Positions 7,871 to 17,714 of a stretch of 55,221 nucleotides of DNA are shown here, piece after piece. The position numbers were made by a program, and so were the translations under genes. The first letter of the stretch is position 1. Each line of letters begins with the position of its first letter. The stretch covers positions 1 through 55,221 of the forward strand of contig JAIDRE010000081.1 of the NCBI GenBank assembly GCA_029061925.1, read 5' to 3'. Below the pieces are notes generated by a model, which did no database searches, was not told where the DNA came from, and saw nothing but the letters and a program-made list of their open reading frames with translations. Origin of the DNA: Muribaculaceae bacterium (lineage in GTDB: Bacteria; Bacteroidota; Bacteroidia; Bacteroidales; Muribaculaceae).

Positions 7871-9722
7871 CCCCCGTCACGTCAATCACGGTCATTTGGC
7901 AATTTTTGCAGTCGAACTCGAGGCGGTAGCGGCGATTGCCACCGACCTGGCGGAGCATCAGATCGTTGGGTAGTTTGTTGCGATTGGGGGTTTTCAGGCA
8001 CGCACCGAGTTCGCGACGGAGACAATAGCGGCACTTCATCACCTCAACTTCTTTATTTACAGGCTTCTGTACTTCAAGAGCATCGTCGATTTTTTGAGTA
8101 CCATGATCGGTATAGAATTTACGTGCCAATGAGTTAGAGATATTCTCATGGAAATCAACAGTTTCGGGCGTTGACAACTGTTTGGCGGCACGGCGAACGG
8201 CTGTTTTATAGCGTGACTTAACCGATGTCATCAACATTTCGCAACACCGGCGACGTAAGTCGGTCAAGACCGAGGCGGCTGTGAAGTCATCGTCGGCGAG
8301 CGTGTCGTCTATCTCACCGGCAATAAAAATGGTGTCGCCAAGTTTGGTTATGATACGATGGCGATTTTCTCGCTGGGGCGAACGAGCTGTCTGGAACTCT
8401 ACATCAGCGACTACCTCAGCTGAAGCACCTGATTCCGTAGTCATTGAAAGGACAATGCGGTGTTTGTCAACGCGGCGAAGATTGATTGATGTTGACAAAC
8501 GGCGGGGTGTGGTTCCACGCTGAGAAATTAAGCGGGACTGACGGTCACTGTTACAATAAATTTCAGTTCCGGGAGCAATCGCGGGAGCCTTGTCGCGAGT
8601 AAATACCTTGTTACCCTCAACACGATTGGCTCTAAAGCCATTAAATTGCCCGTCACGGTCGAAATATCCGAGTCCGTCACCATTCTCTATCGAGAGTGAT
8701 TTATCGAGCGTGACGCAGTTGTTATGCACGTTTTTCACACGTCCAACAACACGACCGGTTGATTTGGGTGTGGCAATCGAAGCCAACGAATGAGGTTCGG
8801 GACGTGACAGGAAATAATTTGTAAAGCCACGGTTGAATACCGATTCTGCCGACGGAGTGAAGTCGATAGTCTTAACACCAAACGATGAACGACGGTATTT
8901 GTCGGGATTACGACGAATTATCTCATCAAGTCGGGCACTGTATAAAGCAGTGATATTCTTAACATAACCGACATCCTTCAATCGTCCTTCAATCTTGAAC
9001 GAGGATGCACCGGCATCGATCAGCTGTTCAAGATTATCAAGGCGTTTCATATCTTTGAGGGAGAGAAAGTGGCGACCGGCAACGATTACTCGACCCGATG
9101 AATCGGTAAGATCGTAGGGCAAACGGCACATCTGGGCACACTCCCCACGGTTGGCACTTCGACCGGTTGCAAGAAGTGACGCACGACAATCTCCGCTATA
9201 ACTGACACATAACGCACCGTGAACAAACACCTCAATCGGCACATCAACCGCGTCGGCTATACTTTTAATCTCATCCAAGTTGAGCTCGCGGGCAACAACA
9301 ATCTGAGAGAATCCGGCAGTTTGCAGACGGAGAGCCTTTTCGGGTGTACGGGTGTCGCATTGGGTACTTGCATGGAGTTCGATTGGCGGTATATCCATCT
9401 CTAACAGAGACATATCCTGAACGATCAGCGCGTCAACACCTACGTTATACAGGTCTTTCACAAGACGTTTTACGCCGTCAATCTCATTTTCATAGACAAG
9501 CGTGTTGAGCGTTACATAAACCTTAACGCCAAATGGATGGGCATACTCAACCAACTTACAAATATCCTCGATCGAATTTGATGCGGCGGCTCGGGCTCCA
9601 TGGTCGGGTCCACCGATATAAACGGCATCGGCACCGCAATCTATTGCAGCAATGGCAGTTGCAAGATCACGGGCAGGAGAAAGGAGTTCGAGAGAACGTG
9701 GAGTTGAAGATTTATCGGTCAT
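7857..9722 (-). CDS. Peptidase U32 family protein (YhbU/collagenase-like)
   Basis: U32-family protein of about 621 aa. The family signature EVFVHGALCVSYSGDCRASLL is present near residue 165, followed by a conserved Cys-rich RGECAQMCR stretch. A long C-terminal extension carries a CRYCLRRELGACLKTP cysteine cluster (residues about 565-580) and a late CKNC pair that could bind metal. Members include collagenase-like proteases, but several (UbiU/UbiV, RlhA/YdcP-like) act in hydroxylation of quinone or 23S rRNA, so proteolysis should not be assumed. ATG at 9722 is chosen over 9737: it begins just before LELLSPARD. The gene overlaps metA by 11 bases and ends in a convergent overlap with the DUF4421 gene. 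Confidence 0.85.
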   Translation of the reverse strand: MTDKSSTPRSLELLSPARDLATAIAAIDCGADAVYIGGPDHGARAAASNSIEDICKLVEYAHPFGVKVYVTLNTLVYENEIDGVKRLVKDLYNVGVDALIVQDMSLLEMDIPPIELHASTQCDTRTPEKALRLQTAGFSQIVVARELNLDEIKSIADAVDVPIEVFVHGALCVSYSGDCRASLLATGRSANRGECAQMCRLPYDLTDSSGRVIVAGRHFLSLKDMKRLDNLEQLIDAGASSFKIEGRLKDVGYVKNITALYSARLDEIIRRNPDKYRRSSFGVKTIDFTPSAESVFNRGFTNYFLSRPEPHSLASIATPKSTGRVVGRVKNVHNNCVTLDKSLSIENGDGLGYFDRDGQFNGFRANRVEGNKVFTRDKAPAIAPGTEIYCNSDRQSRLISQRGTTPRRLSTSINLRRVDKHRIVLSMTTESGASAEVVADVEFQTARSPQRENRHRIITKLGDTIFIAGEIDDTLADDDFTAASVLTDLRRRCCEMLMTSVKSRYKTAVRRAAKQLSTPETVDFHENISNSLARKFYTDHGTQKIDDALEVQKPVNKEVEVMKCRYCLRRELGACLKTPNRNKLPNDLMLRQVGGNRRYRLEFDCKNCQMTVIDVTGATRG

Positions 9723-10575
9723 TGGTCTTTCTTTCAAGGAGATAGTTCAGCCAGTTGTTATAGAATATCCGACCCGGTTCAACCCAACGAGCTTCATATT
9801 CTTCACCGATTTTTCCAGGCAGATAATAGTCAACAGGAGGTGCCGGGTTCAAGCCTTTACCCATGTCACGGGTATATTCCATGTGGAGCGTATCGGGATT
9901 ATATTCCCAGTGTCCGAGGAAATAAAACACAGGACGCTTACGGTCGGCGAGCATGTGGAAATCATTAAAGCGGGTCGTTATCAACGTATCGACTTCAGCG
10001 GTCGAAATTGCGACAGGGTCAAGAGTTGTATTTCGGCTTTGTGGCACCCAGATTTCGCGGTCAAGTCCGCGGGTCAATGCGTGGGGCTTGACATCGTGGA
10101 TATACGCTCCCGAAATTTTAGAGTCGAGGATGACCTTATTAACTCCGTGGAGATGATAGAGAGCGGCGAAGGCGCCCCAGCAGATATAAAGCGCCGGGAG
10201 TTGGAGTTCGGTAGCCTTGTCAATCAATGCTGTCAATTCGTTCCAATAGTCAATCTCTTTAAAATCAAGAAATTCTATCGGAGCACCGGTGACAATCAGT
10301 CCGTCATACTGCCTCAAATCAAGTTTATTTGAGGGGATATAGCAACGCTCAATGCGTTCTCGGTCAGCGCCTTTGGTGACATGGCTCGACATTCTGACAA
10401 AGTCAACTCGAACGTTAAGATTGCTATGGTCAACCAACCGCAGGAAATCATCCTCGGTTCGCTGCTTGAGGGGCATAAGATTAACGATGGCAATCCTCAA
10501 ATCGGGGTTGCCATCGCGATAGATATAACGATTGTCAGAATCGATACAAAATTGTTTACTGAGTAAAACAGGCAT
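9712..10575 (-). CDS. metAA: Homoserine O-acyltransferase MetA (predicted acetyltransferase)
   Basis: Transfers an acyl group to homoserine, the first committed step of methionine synthesis. The 287-aa protein has catalytic Cys132 (ICWGAFAALYH), His222 and Glu224 (GHWEY), as in the MetA glutamine-amidotransferase-like fold. Residue 101 in TGAPIEFLDF is Glu where E. coli MetA has Gly; work on the Bacillus enzyme ties Glu here to acetyl-CoA use, so O-acetylhomoserine is the expected product. It shares TGATG with the ftsH stop and overlaps the U32 gene. Confidence 0.93.
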   Translation of the reverse strand: MPVLLSKQFCIDSDNRYIYRDGNPDLRIAIVNLMPLKQRTEDDFLRLVDHSNLNVRVDFVRMSSHVTKGADRERIERCYIPSNKLDLRQYDGLIVTGAPIEFLDFKEIDYWNELTALIDKATELQLPALYICWGAFAALYHLHGVNKVILDSKISGAYIHDVKPHALTRGLDREIWVPQSRNTTLDPVAISTAEVDTLITTRFNDFHMLADRKRPVFYFLGHWEYNPDTLHMEYTRDMGKGLNPAPPVDYYLPGKIGEEYEARWVEPGRIFYNNWLNYLLERKTNDR

Positions 10576-12680
10576 CAGCTGTTTTTATTATCGTTTTTAA
10601 TGTCAGTTTCGGGTTTATCGGGGTTGTTATCGTCAGACTGAGCTGTCGGTTCGGTTGATTCGGGAATCTCGGGAAGGTCAGTAGTAACTTCAGTAGATTC
10701 AACGTCAACTACTCCGGGAATTGGAGGAGGAACAGGTTCGCCGTCGGCATTCTCACCCTCACTAACCTGCTTGGCAGCAAGGATTTCATCGGTACGCGAA
10801 ACCCATTTACGTTCTCCGAAAATTTTAACCATATCGTCAGTGAAGATAACCTCACGGGTAATGAGGGTATCAGCGAGTTTGCCATGACCCTCGGCATAGT
10901 CGCGCAAGATTGATTTTGCACGTTCATATTGCTCGGTGATGATGCGTGACACTTCTTCATCAATCATGCGGGCACGGTCTTCGCTATAAGGCTTGGTAAA
11001 GCCGTAGCTCTGACCGGTCGAATCATAGTAGCTCAAGTTGGGAAGGCTGTCGCTCATACCATAGTAAGCCACCATTGCATACGCCTGCTTGGTCACACGC
11101 TCAAGGTCGTTGGCAGCACCGGTTGAGATGTGACCAAGGAAGAGTTCCTCAGCAGCACGTCCACCGAGAGTTGCGCACATTTCATCGAGAAGTGCCTGAG
11201 TAGGAGTAATCTGGCGTTCCTCAGGGAGATACCAAGCAGCACCGAGAGCCTTACCGCGAGGCACGATTGTAACCTTGATGAGCGGGTTGGCATATTTAAG
11301 CATCCAAGACACGGTTGCGTGACCGGCTTCATGGATTGCGATAGCGCGTTTTTCCTCGTCAGTTGTGATTTTAGAACGCTTTTCGAGACCACCGATAATG
11401 CGGTCAACAGCGTCGATAAAATCTTGTTTCTGAACCGAAGTTTTATTTTTACGGGCAGCGATAAGTGCAGCCTCGTTACATACGTTTGCAATTTCAGCAC
11501 CCGAGAATCCCGGAGTTTGACGAGCAAGCAAATCAATATCGACCGAATCATCAATCTTGATATTTTTAAGGTGTACCTTGAAGATAGCGACACGGTCGTT
11601 GAGTTCGGGGAGATCAACATAAATCTGACGGTCGAAACGTCCGGCACGAAGAAGTGCTTTATCAAGAATATCGGCACGGTTGGTAGCGGCAAGGATGATT
11701 ACACCGCTGTTTGAGCCGAAACCGTCCATCTCGGTCAAGAGTTGGTTGAGTGTGTTCTCGCGCTCGTCGTTTGAACCCATGTTGACGTTCTTGCCACGGG
11801 CACGACCGACAGCATCGATCTCGTCAATAAACACGATACAGGGTGCTTTTTCTTTTGCCTGACGGAAGAGGTCGCGAACACGCGATGCACCGACACCGAC
11901 AAACATTTCGACGAAGTCAGAGCCCGACATCGAGAAGAAAGGCACGTTTGCCTCGCCGGCTACAGCCTTGGCAAGCAAAGTTTTACCTGTTCCGGGAGGG
12001 CCTACAAGGAGAGCACCCTTAGGAATTTTACCACCGAGGTCGGTATAACGCTGGGGATTTTTGAGGAACTCAACAATCTCTTCGATTTCAGTTTTAGCCT
12101 CAGAGAGTCCGGCAACATCTTTAAATGTAACCTTGACAGGACCGTCCTTGTCAAAAATCTGTGCTTTAGATTTTCCAACGCTGAACACACCGCCGGCACC
12201 ACCATCCTTGCCTGACATTCTTCGCATGATGTAGAACCAAAAGAAGATGAGCAAAACAACGGGGCCAAACGTCCAAAGAAGCGATGTATAGTCGCTACCC
12301 TTCTCATATTTTACTTCGCCGGTAAATGAACCGTCTTGTTGCCACTGCTCGATTTTGTCCTGGAGCTTATCGGCAGACGGAATCTCAGTCATAATGTGGG
12401 CTTTCACACCTGACCCGGGTTTGTATTGAGATTCGGGGAATATTTTTGAAGCGAGCGAGTCGCTCAAAACAGCCTGAGCCTCACGTTTGTTGGTGATGAC
12501 AATAATTTCGTCAACACCACCACCGCTGACATATTCTTCAAATTTTGAGAAACTTACTTCTTTAGTAATGTCGTTGTTGTCAATATAGAATATTCCACAG
12601 AGGAAGAGGAATATCAGAGCATACATCCAATATATACTGAACTTAAACTGACGTTTTTTTGCGGGCTTGTTATTGTCCAT
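10575..12680 (-). CDS. ftsH: ATP-dependent zinc metalloprotease FtsH
   Basis: Membrane-anchored hexameric AAA protease that degrades misassembled membrane proteins and regulatory targets. From ATG 12680 it is 701 aa; the frame extends upstream to a TTG at 12701, which is less likely. Membrane segments lie at about 14-33 and 134-152. Walker A GPPGTGKT is at about 227-234, Walker B FIDEID at 284-289, and the zinc site HEAGH at 450-454. The last about 60 residues are Pro/Glu/Thr/Asp-rich and low in complexity. It follows rsfS by 24 bases and abuts metA. Confidence 0.97.
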   Translation of the reverse strand: MDNNKPAKKRQFKFSIYWMYALIFLFLCGIFYIDNNDITKEVSFSKFEEYVSGGGVDEIIVITNKREAQAVLSDSLASKIFPESQYKPGSGVKAHIMTEIPSADKLQDKIEQWQQDGSFTGEVKYEKGSDYTSLLWTFGPVVLLIFFWFYIMRRMSGKDGGAGGVFSVGKSKAQIFDKDGPVKVTFKDVAGLSEAKTEIEEIVEFLKNPQRYTDLGGKIPKGALLVGPPGTGKTLLAKAVAGEANVPFFSMSGSDFVEMFVGVGASRVRDLFRQAKEKAPCIVFIDEIDAVGRARGKNVNMGSNDERENTLNQLLTEMDGFGSNSGVIILAATNRADILDKALLRAGRFDRQIYVDLPELNDRVAIFKVHLKNIKIDDSVDIDLLARQTPGFSGAEIANVCNEAALIAARKNKTSVQKQDFIDAVDRIIGGLEKRSKITTDEEKRAIAIHEAGHATVSWMLKYANPLIKVTIVPRGKALGAAWYLPEERQITPTQALLDEMCATLGGRAAEELFLGHISTGAANDLERVTKQAYAMVAYYGMSDSLPNLSYYDSTGQSYGFTKPYSEDRARMIDEEVSRIITEQYERAKSILRDYAEGHGKLADTLITREVIFTDDMVKIFGERKWVSRTDEILAAKQVSEGENADGEPVPPPIPGVVDVESTEVTTDLPEIPESTEPTAQSDDNNPDKPETDIKNDNKNS

Positions 12681-12704
12681 ATTTCGTTTATTATTTTTCA
12701 ATTA

Positions 12705-13097
12705 TTAATCCCTGTCGGGGAGTGTTGTCACCACCGCATCGCTCCATAAATCTTCGAGATTGTAGTGCTCGCGGACATCCTTGCGGAAAACGTGCACAAG
12801 AATATCGCCGTAGTCAATCACAATCCATTCGCTATTGCGGTATCCGTCGTAGTTAAACGGTTTACGACCGAGTTTTTCAAGGAGTTCCTCACGAATATTG
12901 TCGGCAATCGCACTGACCTGTGTTGGCGAATTACCCTGACAGATAATAAATTCTGAAGCAGCGGCACCTTCAATCTCAGAGAGGTCGAGAAGTGTCACAG
13001 CGTAGCCTTTACGGTCATAGATGCTTTCGATTATTTGATTGCGCAACTGAGTGATTACGTCGTTGGTTGAAGTTGTTTCGGGAGTCTTATTTGTCAT
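12705..13097 (-). CDS. rsfS: Ribosome silencing factor RsfS
   Basis: RsfS/Iojap-family protein that binds uL14 on the 50S subunit and blocks 30S joining when nutrients are poor. 130 aa, normal length. Family patterns include EFIICQGNSPTQVSAIADNI (about 50-69) and YRNSEWIVIDYGDILVHVF (about 86-104). It is the first gene of rsfS-ftsH-metA-U32, with a predicted -7 promoter box 34 bases upstream. Confidence 0.95.
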   Translation of the reverse strand: MTNKTPETTSTNDVITQLRNQIIESIYDRKGYAVTLLDLSEIEGAAASEFIICQGNSPTQVSAIADNIREELLEKLGRKPFNYDGYRNSEWIVIDYGDILVHVFRKDVREHYNLEDLWSDAVVTTLPDRD

Positions 13098-13130
13098 TTT
13101 ATATTTTGATATGCGATATCAATTAATTTA

Positions 13131-13138
13131 CAAATTTA
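13131..13138 (-). promoter_or_regulatory. Predicted -7 box of the rsfS-ftsH operon
   Basis: On the minus strand the bases read TAAATTTG, a full match to TAnnTTTG, 33 bases before the rsfS ATG. No good TTTG box is found at 19-21 bases upstream. The remaining gap up to trkA (13139-13221) is AT-rich with no clear terminator. Confidence 0.5.
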
Positions 13139-13221
13139 ATATATTTTTTTTGCTTATGATGAATTATTTATATTTTAACAAGCAAATCGGCTAAAAAGTT
13201 GTACTGTTACGGCGTTCTTCA

Positions 13222-14556
13222 TCAAACAAAAAGCTTTTCTATGCGGTGAAGGTGACCCGAAAGAGAAAACACAAGCACATGGTCGCCGGGCTGCAATACC
13301 GTCATACCGCTAATCAAACCGCCTTTGCCGTTTCTGATGAGACCTGCCATTGTCATTCCATGGGGCAGACTCAAGTCTTTGATCGGAGCCTTACAAACAC
13401 GGGCACCTTCACGCACCTCAAATTCAGCAACTTCGGCATCGGCGAGCGCCATACATTTTGACGACTCGGTGTCGGCATCAATCAACAGTTGGAAGATCTT
13501 ACTTGATGCGAGCAGTTTTTTGTTGATAATCGTACCGATATTAAGTCCCTCAGCCTCAGAGATAAACTGGAGATTTTCGACCTCGGCAACAGTTTTGGCT
13601 ACGCCATATTCCTTAGCTGTCAGGCAGGCGAGAATGTTTGTTTCAGAGCTATCAGACAAGGCAACGAAAGCGTCCATTTCTGATATTCCTTCCTCTACAA
13701 GCACCTCATTGTCACGAGCATCGGCACAAACAATGTCGGCATTGGGGCAACGTTCGGGAAGTTTTCGGCAACGATCAATGTCGTTTTCGATGATCTTTAT
13801 TTTATAGTCTTTGCCGAGAAGCTGAGAGAGACGAGCGGCGATCTTACTACCGCCCATAACCATTACTTTCTTTACTTTTGCCTGGGTTTTACCGCACAAA
13901 TCGCGGAGTTCGGTAAGGTGGTCGCGGGTTGTAGTGAAATAGAGAATATCGTTCTCACGAATCATGTCGTCGCCTCGCGGAATCAGCGTTTCGTGGCGGC
14001 GTTTGATTGCCGAAACGTGGAAGTTGTGGTGGGCGAACGTGATGTCGCGCAACTTCATACCGACGATCTTGGCATTTCCCCTTATCTTCACAGCCAACAA
14101 AATCAATTCGCCATCGTGAAGTTCAAACCACTGGCGGGCCCATGTGTGCTGAAGGGCCGTTTTAATCTCAAGAGCGGCAAGATATTCGGGATAAATCGTG
14201 TCGTTGACCCCAAATTTTGACAGGAACGGACGGTTTTCGGCCCTCATATACTCGTAGTTGTCAATTCGTGCAACGGTTTTCTTTGCACCCATTGATTTGG
14301 CAATCGCACAAGCAGTTACATTATCTGTTTCAAATGGCGTTACGGCGATAAAGAGGTCACAACCGCTGACATTTGCCTCGCGCAACGTCTGGAATGAGGT
14401 CGGCGCGCCTGCAATTGTCATCAAATTATAGTTGGCATCGAGCGGCGCAAGCTTTGCGGGGTCGGCATCGATGAGAATAATGTCTTGTTCTTCGCGCGAG
14501 AGAAGTTTGGCGAGGTGTGAGCCAACTTCACCTGCACCACCAATGACTATTTTCAT
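13222..14556 (-). CDS. trkA: Trk potassium uptake regulatory subunit TrkA
   Basis: Cytoplasmic NAD(H)-binding gate of the Trk K+ channel. The 444-aa protein has two RCK units: the first Rossmann motif [15 protein letters not shown] is at residues 4-18, the second [16 protein letters not shown] near 230, each followed by an RCK_C domain. Its start overlaps the dxs stop (ATGA), so it is translated with dxs. The channel subunit trkH, which I would expect next to trkA in this group, is not adjacent; downstream come an AT-rich gap and rsfS. Confidence 0.95.
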   Translation of the reverse strand: MKIVIGGAGEVGSHLAKLLSREEQDIILIDADPAKLAPLDANYNLMTIAGAPTSFQTLREANVSGCDLFIAVTPFETDNVTACAIAKSMGAKKTVARIDNYEYMRAENRPFLSKFGVNDTIYPEYLAALEIKTALQHTWARQWFELHDGELILLAVKIRGNAKIVGMKLRDITFAHHNFHVSAIKRRHETLIPRGDDMIRENDILYFTTTRDHLTELRDLCGKTQAKVKKVMVMGGSKIAARLSQLLGKDYKIKIIENDIDRCRKLPERCPNADIVCADARDNEVLVEEGISEMDAFVALSDSSETNILACLTAKEYGVAKTVAEVENLQFISEAEGLNIGTIINKKLLASSKIFQLLIDADTESSKCMALADAEVAEFEVREGARVCKAPIKDLSLPHGMTMAGLIRNGKGGLISGMTVLQPGDHVLVFSLSGHLHRIEKLFV

Positions 14557-16484
14557 TTTTGTTGGTTTTTAGTTTTGACAGCATCAACAAGTGTTGAAGT
14601 GATTGAGTCGGCATCAATGCCGCATATTTTGTAGAGTTCATCAACCGTGCCGTGTGCAACGAAACGGTCGGGAACGCCGAGACGAATTACCCTGCGGGCA
14701 TATCCGTGGTCGTTCATCCACTCAGTAACGGCTGTACCGAGTCCACCATTTGATGTACCATCCTCAACAGTCACTATCGGTACATCTTTTTTAGCGACCT
14801 CGTGAAGCAGTTCATCGTCAAGCGGTTTCAGGAATATCATGTCGTATTGAGCGACTGACATGCCCCGTTTCTCGGCTTGTCCGGCAGCGATTGAACATTC
14901 ATAGGCTATGGGGCCGATTGAAAGGAGCGCGACATCGTTACCGTCGGCAATCTTGCGACCACGTCCGACGGGCAACTGTTTCAACTCGCTTTTCCAGTTG
15001 ACATTATGCCCATCGCCGCGCGGATAGCGGATTACGAAGGGGCCGTCATTCCATTTTGAAGCGGTAAACATCAGGTTGCGCAACATCTGTTCGTCAGACG
15101 GTGACGATATTGTCACACCGGGAATTGTGCGCATATAAGCCATATCATACAAGCCGTGGTGGGTAACACCGTCTTGTCCGACCAATCCGGCTCGGTCAAT
15201 ACAGAAGGTTACGGGCAAACGAAGAATGGCTGTGTCGTGAATTATGTTGTCGTAGGCACGTTGCAGGAAAGATGAGTAGATGGCGCAGAACGGACGTTTA
15301 CCCTCTTTGGCAAGTCCACCGGCAAAGGTCACGGCGTGTCCCTCAGAGATACCGACATCAAACACACGGTCGGGCATCTCAGCTTGCATTATATTCATTG
15401 ATGTTCCCGAAGCCATTGCGGCTGTAATACCAACAATATCAGGGTTTTGGCGAGCAAGTTCGAGAAGTGTATCGCCAAACACATCCTGATATTTAGGCGA
15501 CTTGACTGTGTCGGTTGCAACATCGGCCTGACGGACTCCGGTCTCCGCATCAAACTTGCCGGGAGCATGCCACAAGGCAGGGTTTGACTCGGCGGGTGCA
15601 AAGCCTTTACCCTTCTTGGTCTTGAGGTGGAGGATGCGGGGCCCGCGCATATCCTTAATGTCGTTAAGGACCTGAATGAGAGTTGGTAAATCATTACCGT
15701 CAAAGGGTCCGAAATAACGGATGTTAAGTCCTTCAAAAATATTTTGATGGCGCGATAAAAGAGCCTTCAGCGAGTTATTAAAGCGGAGGATTGCGCCTTT
15801 CTGCTTGTCGCCTATCATGTGAGCCTTACGGAGTCCGCGATAAATTAAGTCGCGAAGGTTGTTGTAACCGGGACTGGTAGTCAAATGAGCCAGATATGAG
15901 TTGAGTCCACCGACCGGACTGTCGATTGACATATCATTGTCATTCAGAATGATAAGCAGGTTGTTGCGGACGTTGGTTGCATTGTTCAAACCTTCAAACG
16001 CAAGACCGCCGGCAATAGCCGAGTCGCCGATGACAGCCACCACATTTCGTCGCGGTTCGTCATGATTTAATTCTGAGGCAATTGCCATGCCGAGTGCTGC
16101 CGAGATAGAGTTTGAGGCGTGTCCGGCAGTGAATGTGTCATATTCGCTTTCGTCAGGATTGGGAAATCCGCTCAGTCCGTTGAGCTTGCGGTTGGTGTCA
16201 AAGCGATCGCGACGTCCGGTCAACAGTTTGTGTCCGTAAGCTTGATGTCCGACGTCCCAAACGATTCGGTCGTATGGAGTATTAAAAACATAATGAAGTG
16301 CGACTGTCAGTTCAACCGTTCCCATACTCGATGCGAAATGACCGGGGTTTGACGAGAGTGAATTGATCAACATCTGTCTGATATCAGAGCAGACCTCGGG
16401 CAACTGAGTCGGAGTCAGCTTCCTTAAATCGTCGGGAGAATCAATTTTGGAGAGTAGAGGATATTTATTGGTTGTTTCGTCCAT
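14553..16484 (-). CDS. dxs: 1-deoxy-D-xylulose-5-phosphate synthase
   Basis: TPP-dependent enzyme joining pyruvate and glyceraldehyde-3-phosphate, the entry to the MEP isoprenoid pathway, and also a source of the thiazole precursor and PLP in many bacteria. From ATG 16484 it is 643 aa. The TPP/Mg2+ motif [17 protein letters not shown]...LIILNDND lies near 150-185 and the [15 protein letters not shown] motif near 425. The frame is open to 16523, but those extra residues ([13 protein letters not shown]) are not family-like. It overlaps the small membrane ORF by 20 bases and trkA by 4. Confidence 0.96.
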   Translation of the reverse strand: MDETTNKYPLLSKIDSPDDLRKLTPTQLPEVCSDIRQMLINSLSSNPGHFASSMGTVELTVALHYVFNTPYDRIVWDVGHQAYGHKLLTGRRDRFDTNRKLNGLSGFPNPDESEYDTFTAGHASNSISAALGMAIASELNHDEPRRNVVAVIGDSAIAGGLAFEGLNNATNVRNNLLIILNDNDMSIDSPVGGLNSYLAHLTTSPGYNNLRDLIYRGLRKAHMIGDKQKGAILRFNNSLKALLSRHQNIFEGLNIRYFGPFDGNDLPTLIQVLNDIKDMRGPRILHLKTKKGKGFAPAESNPALWHAPGKFDAETGVRQADVATDTVKSPKYQDVFGDTLLELARQNPDIVGITAAMASGTSMNIMQAEMPDRVFDVGISEGHAVTFAGGLAKEGKRPFCAIYSSFLQRAYDNIIHDTAILRLPVTFCIDRAGLVGQDGVTHHGLYDMAYMRTIPGVTISSPSDEQMLRNLMFTASKWNDGPFVIRYPRGDGHNVNWKSELKQLPVGRGRKIADGNDVALLSIGPIAYECSIAAGQAEKRGMSVAQYDMIFLKPLDDELLHEVAKKDVPIVTVEDGTSNGGLGTAVTEWMNDHGYARRVIRLGVPDRFVAHGTVDELYKICGIDADSITSTLVDAVKTKNQQK

Positions 16485-16650
16485 TTTTGCGATATTTTTT
16501 ATAGATAGGAACAAACACAACAATGCCCGACGCTATGATAGCGAAAACAGTCATAAACGTAATCTTAGGTGACGATGCAATCACAGCCCAACAGAGTACA
16601 AGCCAGAGAATTGTGATACATGAAAATCTAAAAATATCTGTTCCTTTCAT
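16465..16650 (-). CDS. Small two-helix membrane protein upstream of dxs
   Basis: Unrecognised 61-aa protein. It has two hydrophobic segments (about residues 9-25 and 30-50), a short turn containing SSPKI, and a strongly basic C-terminal tail ([11 protein letters not shown]). It has an ATG start, a full TAnnTTTG box about 22 bases upstream, and a stop 20 bases inside dxs, so it is probably the first, translationally coupled gene of a dxs-trkA unit. I cannot assign a function. Confidence 0.65.
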   Translation of the reverse strand: MKGTDIFRFSCITILWLVLCWAVIASSPKITFMTVFAIIASGIVVFVPIYKKYRKNGRNNQ

Positions 16651-16671
16651 TTCTTATCTCTCATTTTACTG

Positions 16672-16679
16672 CAAATTTA
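16672..16679 (-). promoter_or_regulatory. Predicted -7 box for the small ORF-dxs-trkA unit
   Basis: Minus-strand TAAATTTG, a full TAnnTTTG match, 21 bases before the ATG at 16650. No TTTG at the ideal spacing. Between 16680 and 16778, downstream of the lipoprotein gene, only a weak 7-bp stem (CTCTGCA/TGCGGAG) followed by an A/T-rich run is seen. Confidence 0.5.
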
Positions 16680-16778
16680 ATGAAAATGAGTGAATAAAGT
16701 CCCCGTTTTAATTTTTTTAATAGTAACGGCCTCCGCAACATCGACTGCAGAGACCTTTACAAAGTATTTCTTTATAAT

Positions 16779-17555
16779 TTAATTATGGTGCATGATTAAC
16801 TCATATTCCCCTTCATCAAGATCCTCGTATTTTATTTTTCCGGCTAAAAGAGCCTCTTCTAACAAAGATAAATTCAACTTCGAACCACTCGAGAAATTCC
16901 ATATCTCACCTTTATAATGCCTTAGAATCCTAATATGAGACAACATAGCATCAATTGCGCTTTCATACGTATCGACATTATCGGGATCATAGTATAACGG
17001 TTTAACATTAAACGTATAAACGTGTTTTGCAATATTAACCGGCTGAGGATGGTTGTCTTTATTACACTCATAACTATACGAGATTACAATTTTACCTTTT
17101 GAGGCGCTCTCAACATTCCACCATTTGTCATCAAACAAAACTCTTTCTGTTTGAGGATCATACTCAAACATGCACTTTCGCATCTGAGTCTTGTCATTAC
17201 GAATTTGTCTACAATATTGATCCCAAGCCCAATCAACTTCACCTTCGCACAAATAATCTTCTTGATCCCCAGGCATTTTACTATACACAACCCACGAAGA
17301 CCCATTAAATATGTGCACACATGGTTCTTCATTTGCAACATCTACTTTCCATTTTTCAGAAGGCTTCCCATCTTTACATGGTCTCGTGTATATGTGTGAT
17401 TTTTTATCACTGGGGGAAAGAGTCATAGGACTCTCTCCACGAGAGACAGACATCAAAAAATCATCGTCAATCTCGCCCTTGAAATCAACGTCAGGGTCAA
17501 CAGAACAGCTTGATAGGGAAGCTGCCATTATCATTGTAAAAATTAGTTTTTTCAT
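16779..17555 (-). CDS. Hypothetical lipoprotein
   Basis: Unrecognised 258-aa protein with a lipoprotein signal: hydrophobic MKKLIFTMIMAASLSSC with the lipobox Cys at residue 17, followed by an acidic stretch (DPDVDFKGEIDDD), the kind of post-Cys acidity linked in Bacteroidetes with surface export. The mature part is rich in Trp, Tyr and charged residues, with several extra cysteines (CKDGKPSEKW, EEPCVHIF, YLCEGEVDW, RKCMFEYD) that could form disulfides. It stands alone between dxs and ogt and has the best-formed promoter in this region. Probably a lineage-restricted surface protein; no function can be given. Confidence 0.75.
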   Translation of the reverse strand: MKKLIFTMIMAASLSSCSVDPDVDFKGEIDDDFLMSVSRGESPMTLSPSDKKSHIYTRPCKDGKPSEKWKVDVANEEPCVHIFNGSSWVVYSKMPGDQEDYLCEGEVDWAWDQYCRQIRNDKTQMRKCMFEYDPQTERVLFDDKWWNVESASKGKIVISYSYECNKDNHPQPVNIAKHVYTFNVKPLYYDPDNVDTYESAIDAMLSHIRILRHYKGEIWNFSSGSKLNLSLLEEALLAGKIKYEDLDEGEYELIMHHN

Positions 17556-17633
17556 GTTATTTATTTTGAGGAATGAATAATATTGGCTTATTATTTAGTT
17601 GGATAAAAATCAACGAGTTATCCTATTTCGTGG

Positions 17634-17665
17634 CAAAGATATGTTAAATTAATGTAATTTGCAAA
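17634..17665 (-). promoter_or_regulatory. Complete Bacteroidetes promoter for the lipoprotein gene
   Basis: On the minus strand TTTG (17665-17662), a 20-base spacer, then TATCTTTG (17641-17634). This matches both the -33 and -7 consensus at ideal spacing. The start of transcription would be near 17628, giving a leader of about 70 bases. Confidence 0.7.
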
Positions 17666-17686
17666 TATATCGTTAATTTATTTTTA

Positions 17687-17694
17687 TAAATTTG
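17687..17694 (+). promoter_or_regulatory. Predicted -7 box of ogt
   Basis: TAAATTTG, 20 bases before the ATG at 17715. The palindrome TTTGCAAA at 17658-17665 offers a TTTG on this strand too, but 25 bases away, which is long. The divergent lipoprotein promoter uses the other half of the same palindrome. Confidence 0.5.
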
Positions 17695-17714
17695 TACAGT
17701 TAACAAAAAGAACA

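Noticed and set aside
9652..10332. 226-codon open frame on the + strand across metA and the U32 gene
   Set aside because: Antisense shadow of metA, which has intact catalytic residues; no domain is recognisable in the + frame.
11093..11714. Open frames of about 195 codons opposite and out of frame within ftsH
   Set aside because: FtsH is continuous with all motifs; these frames have biased, low-complexity composition typical of shadow frames.
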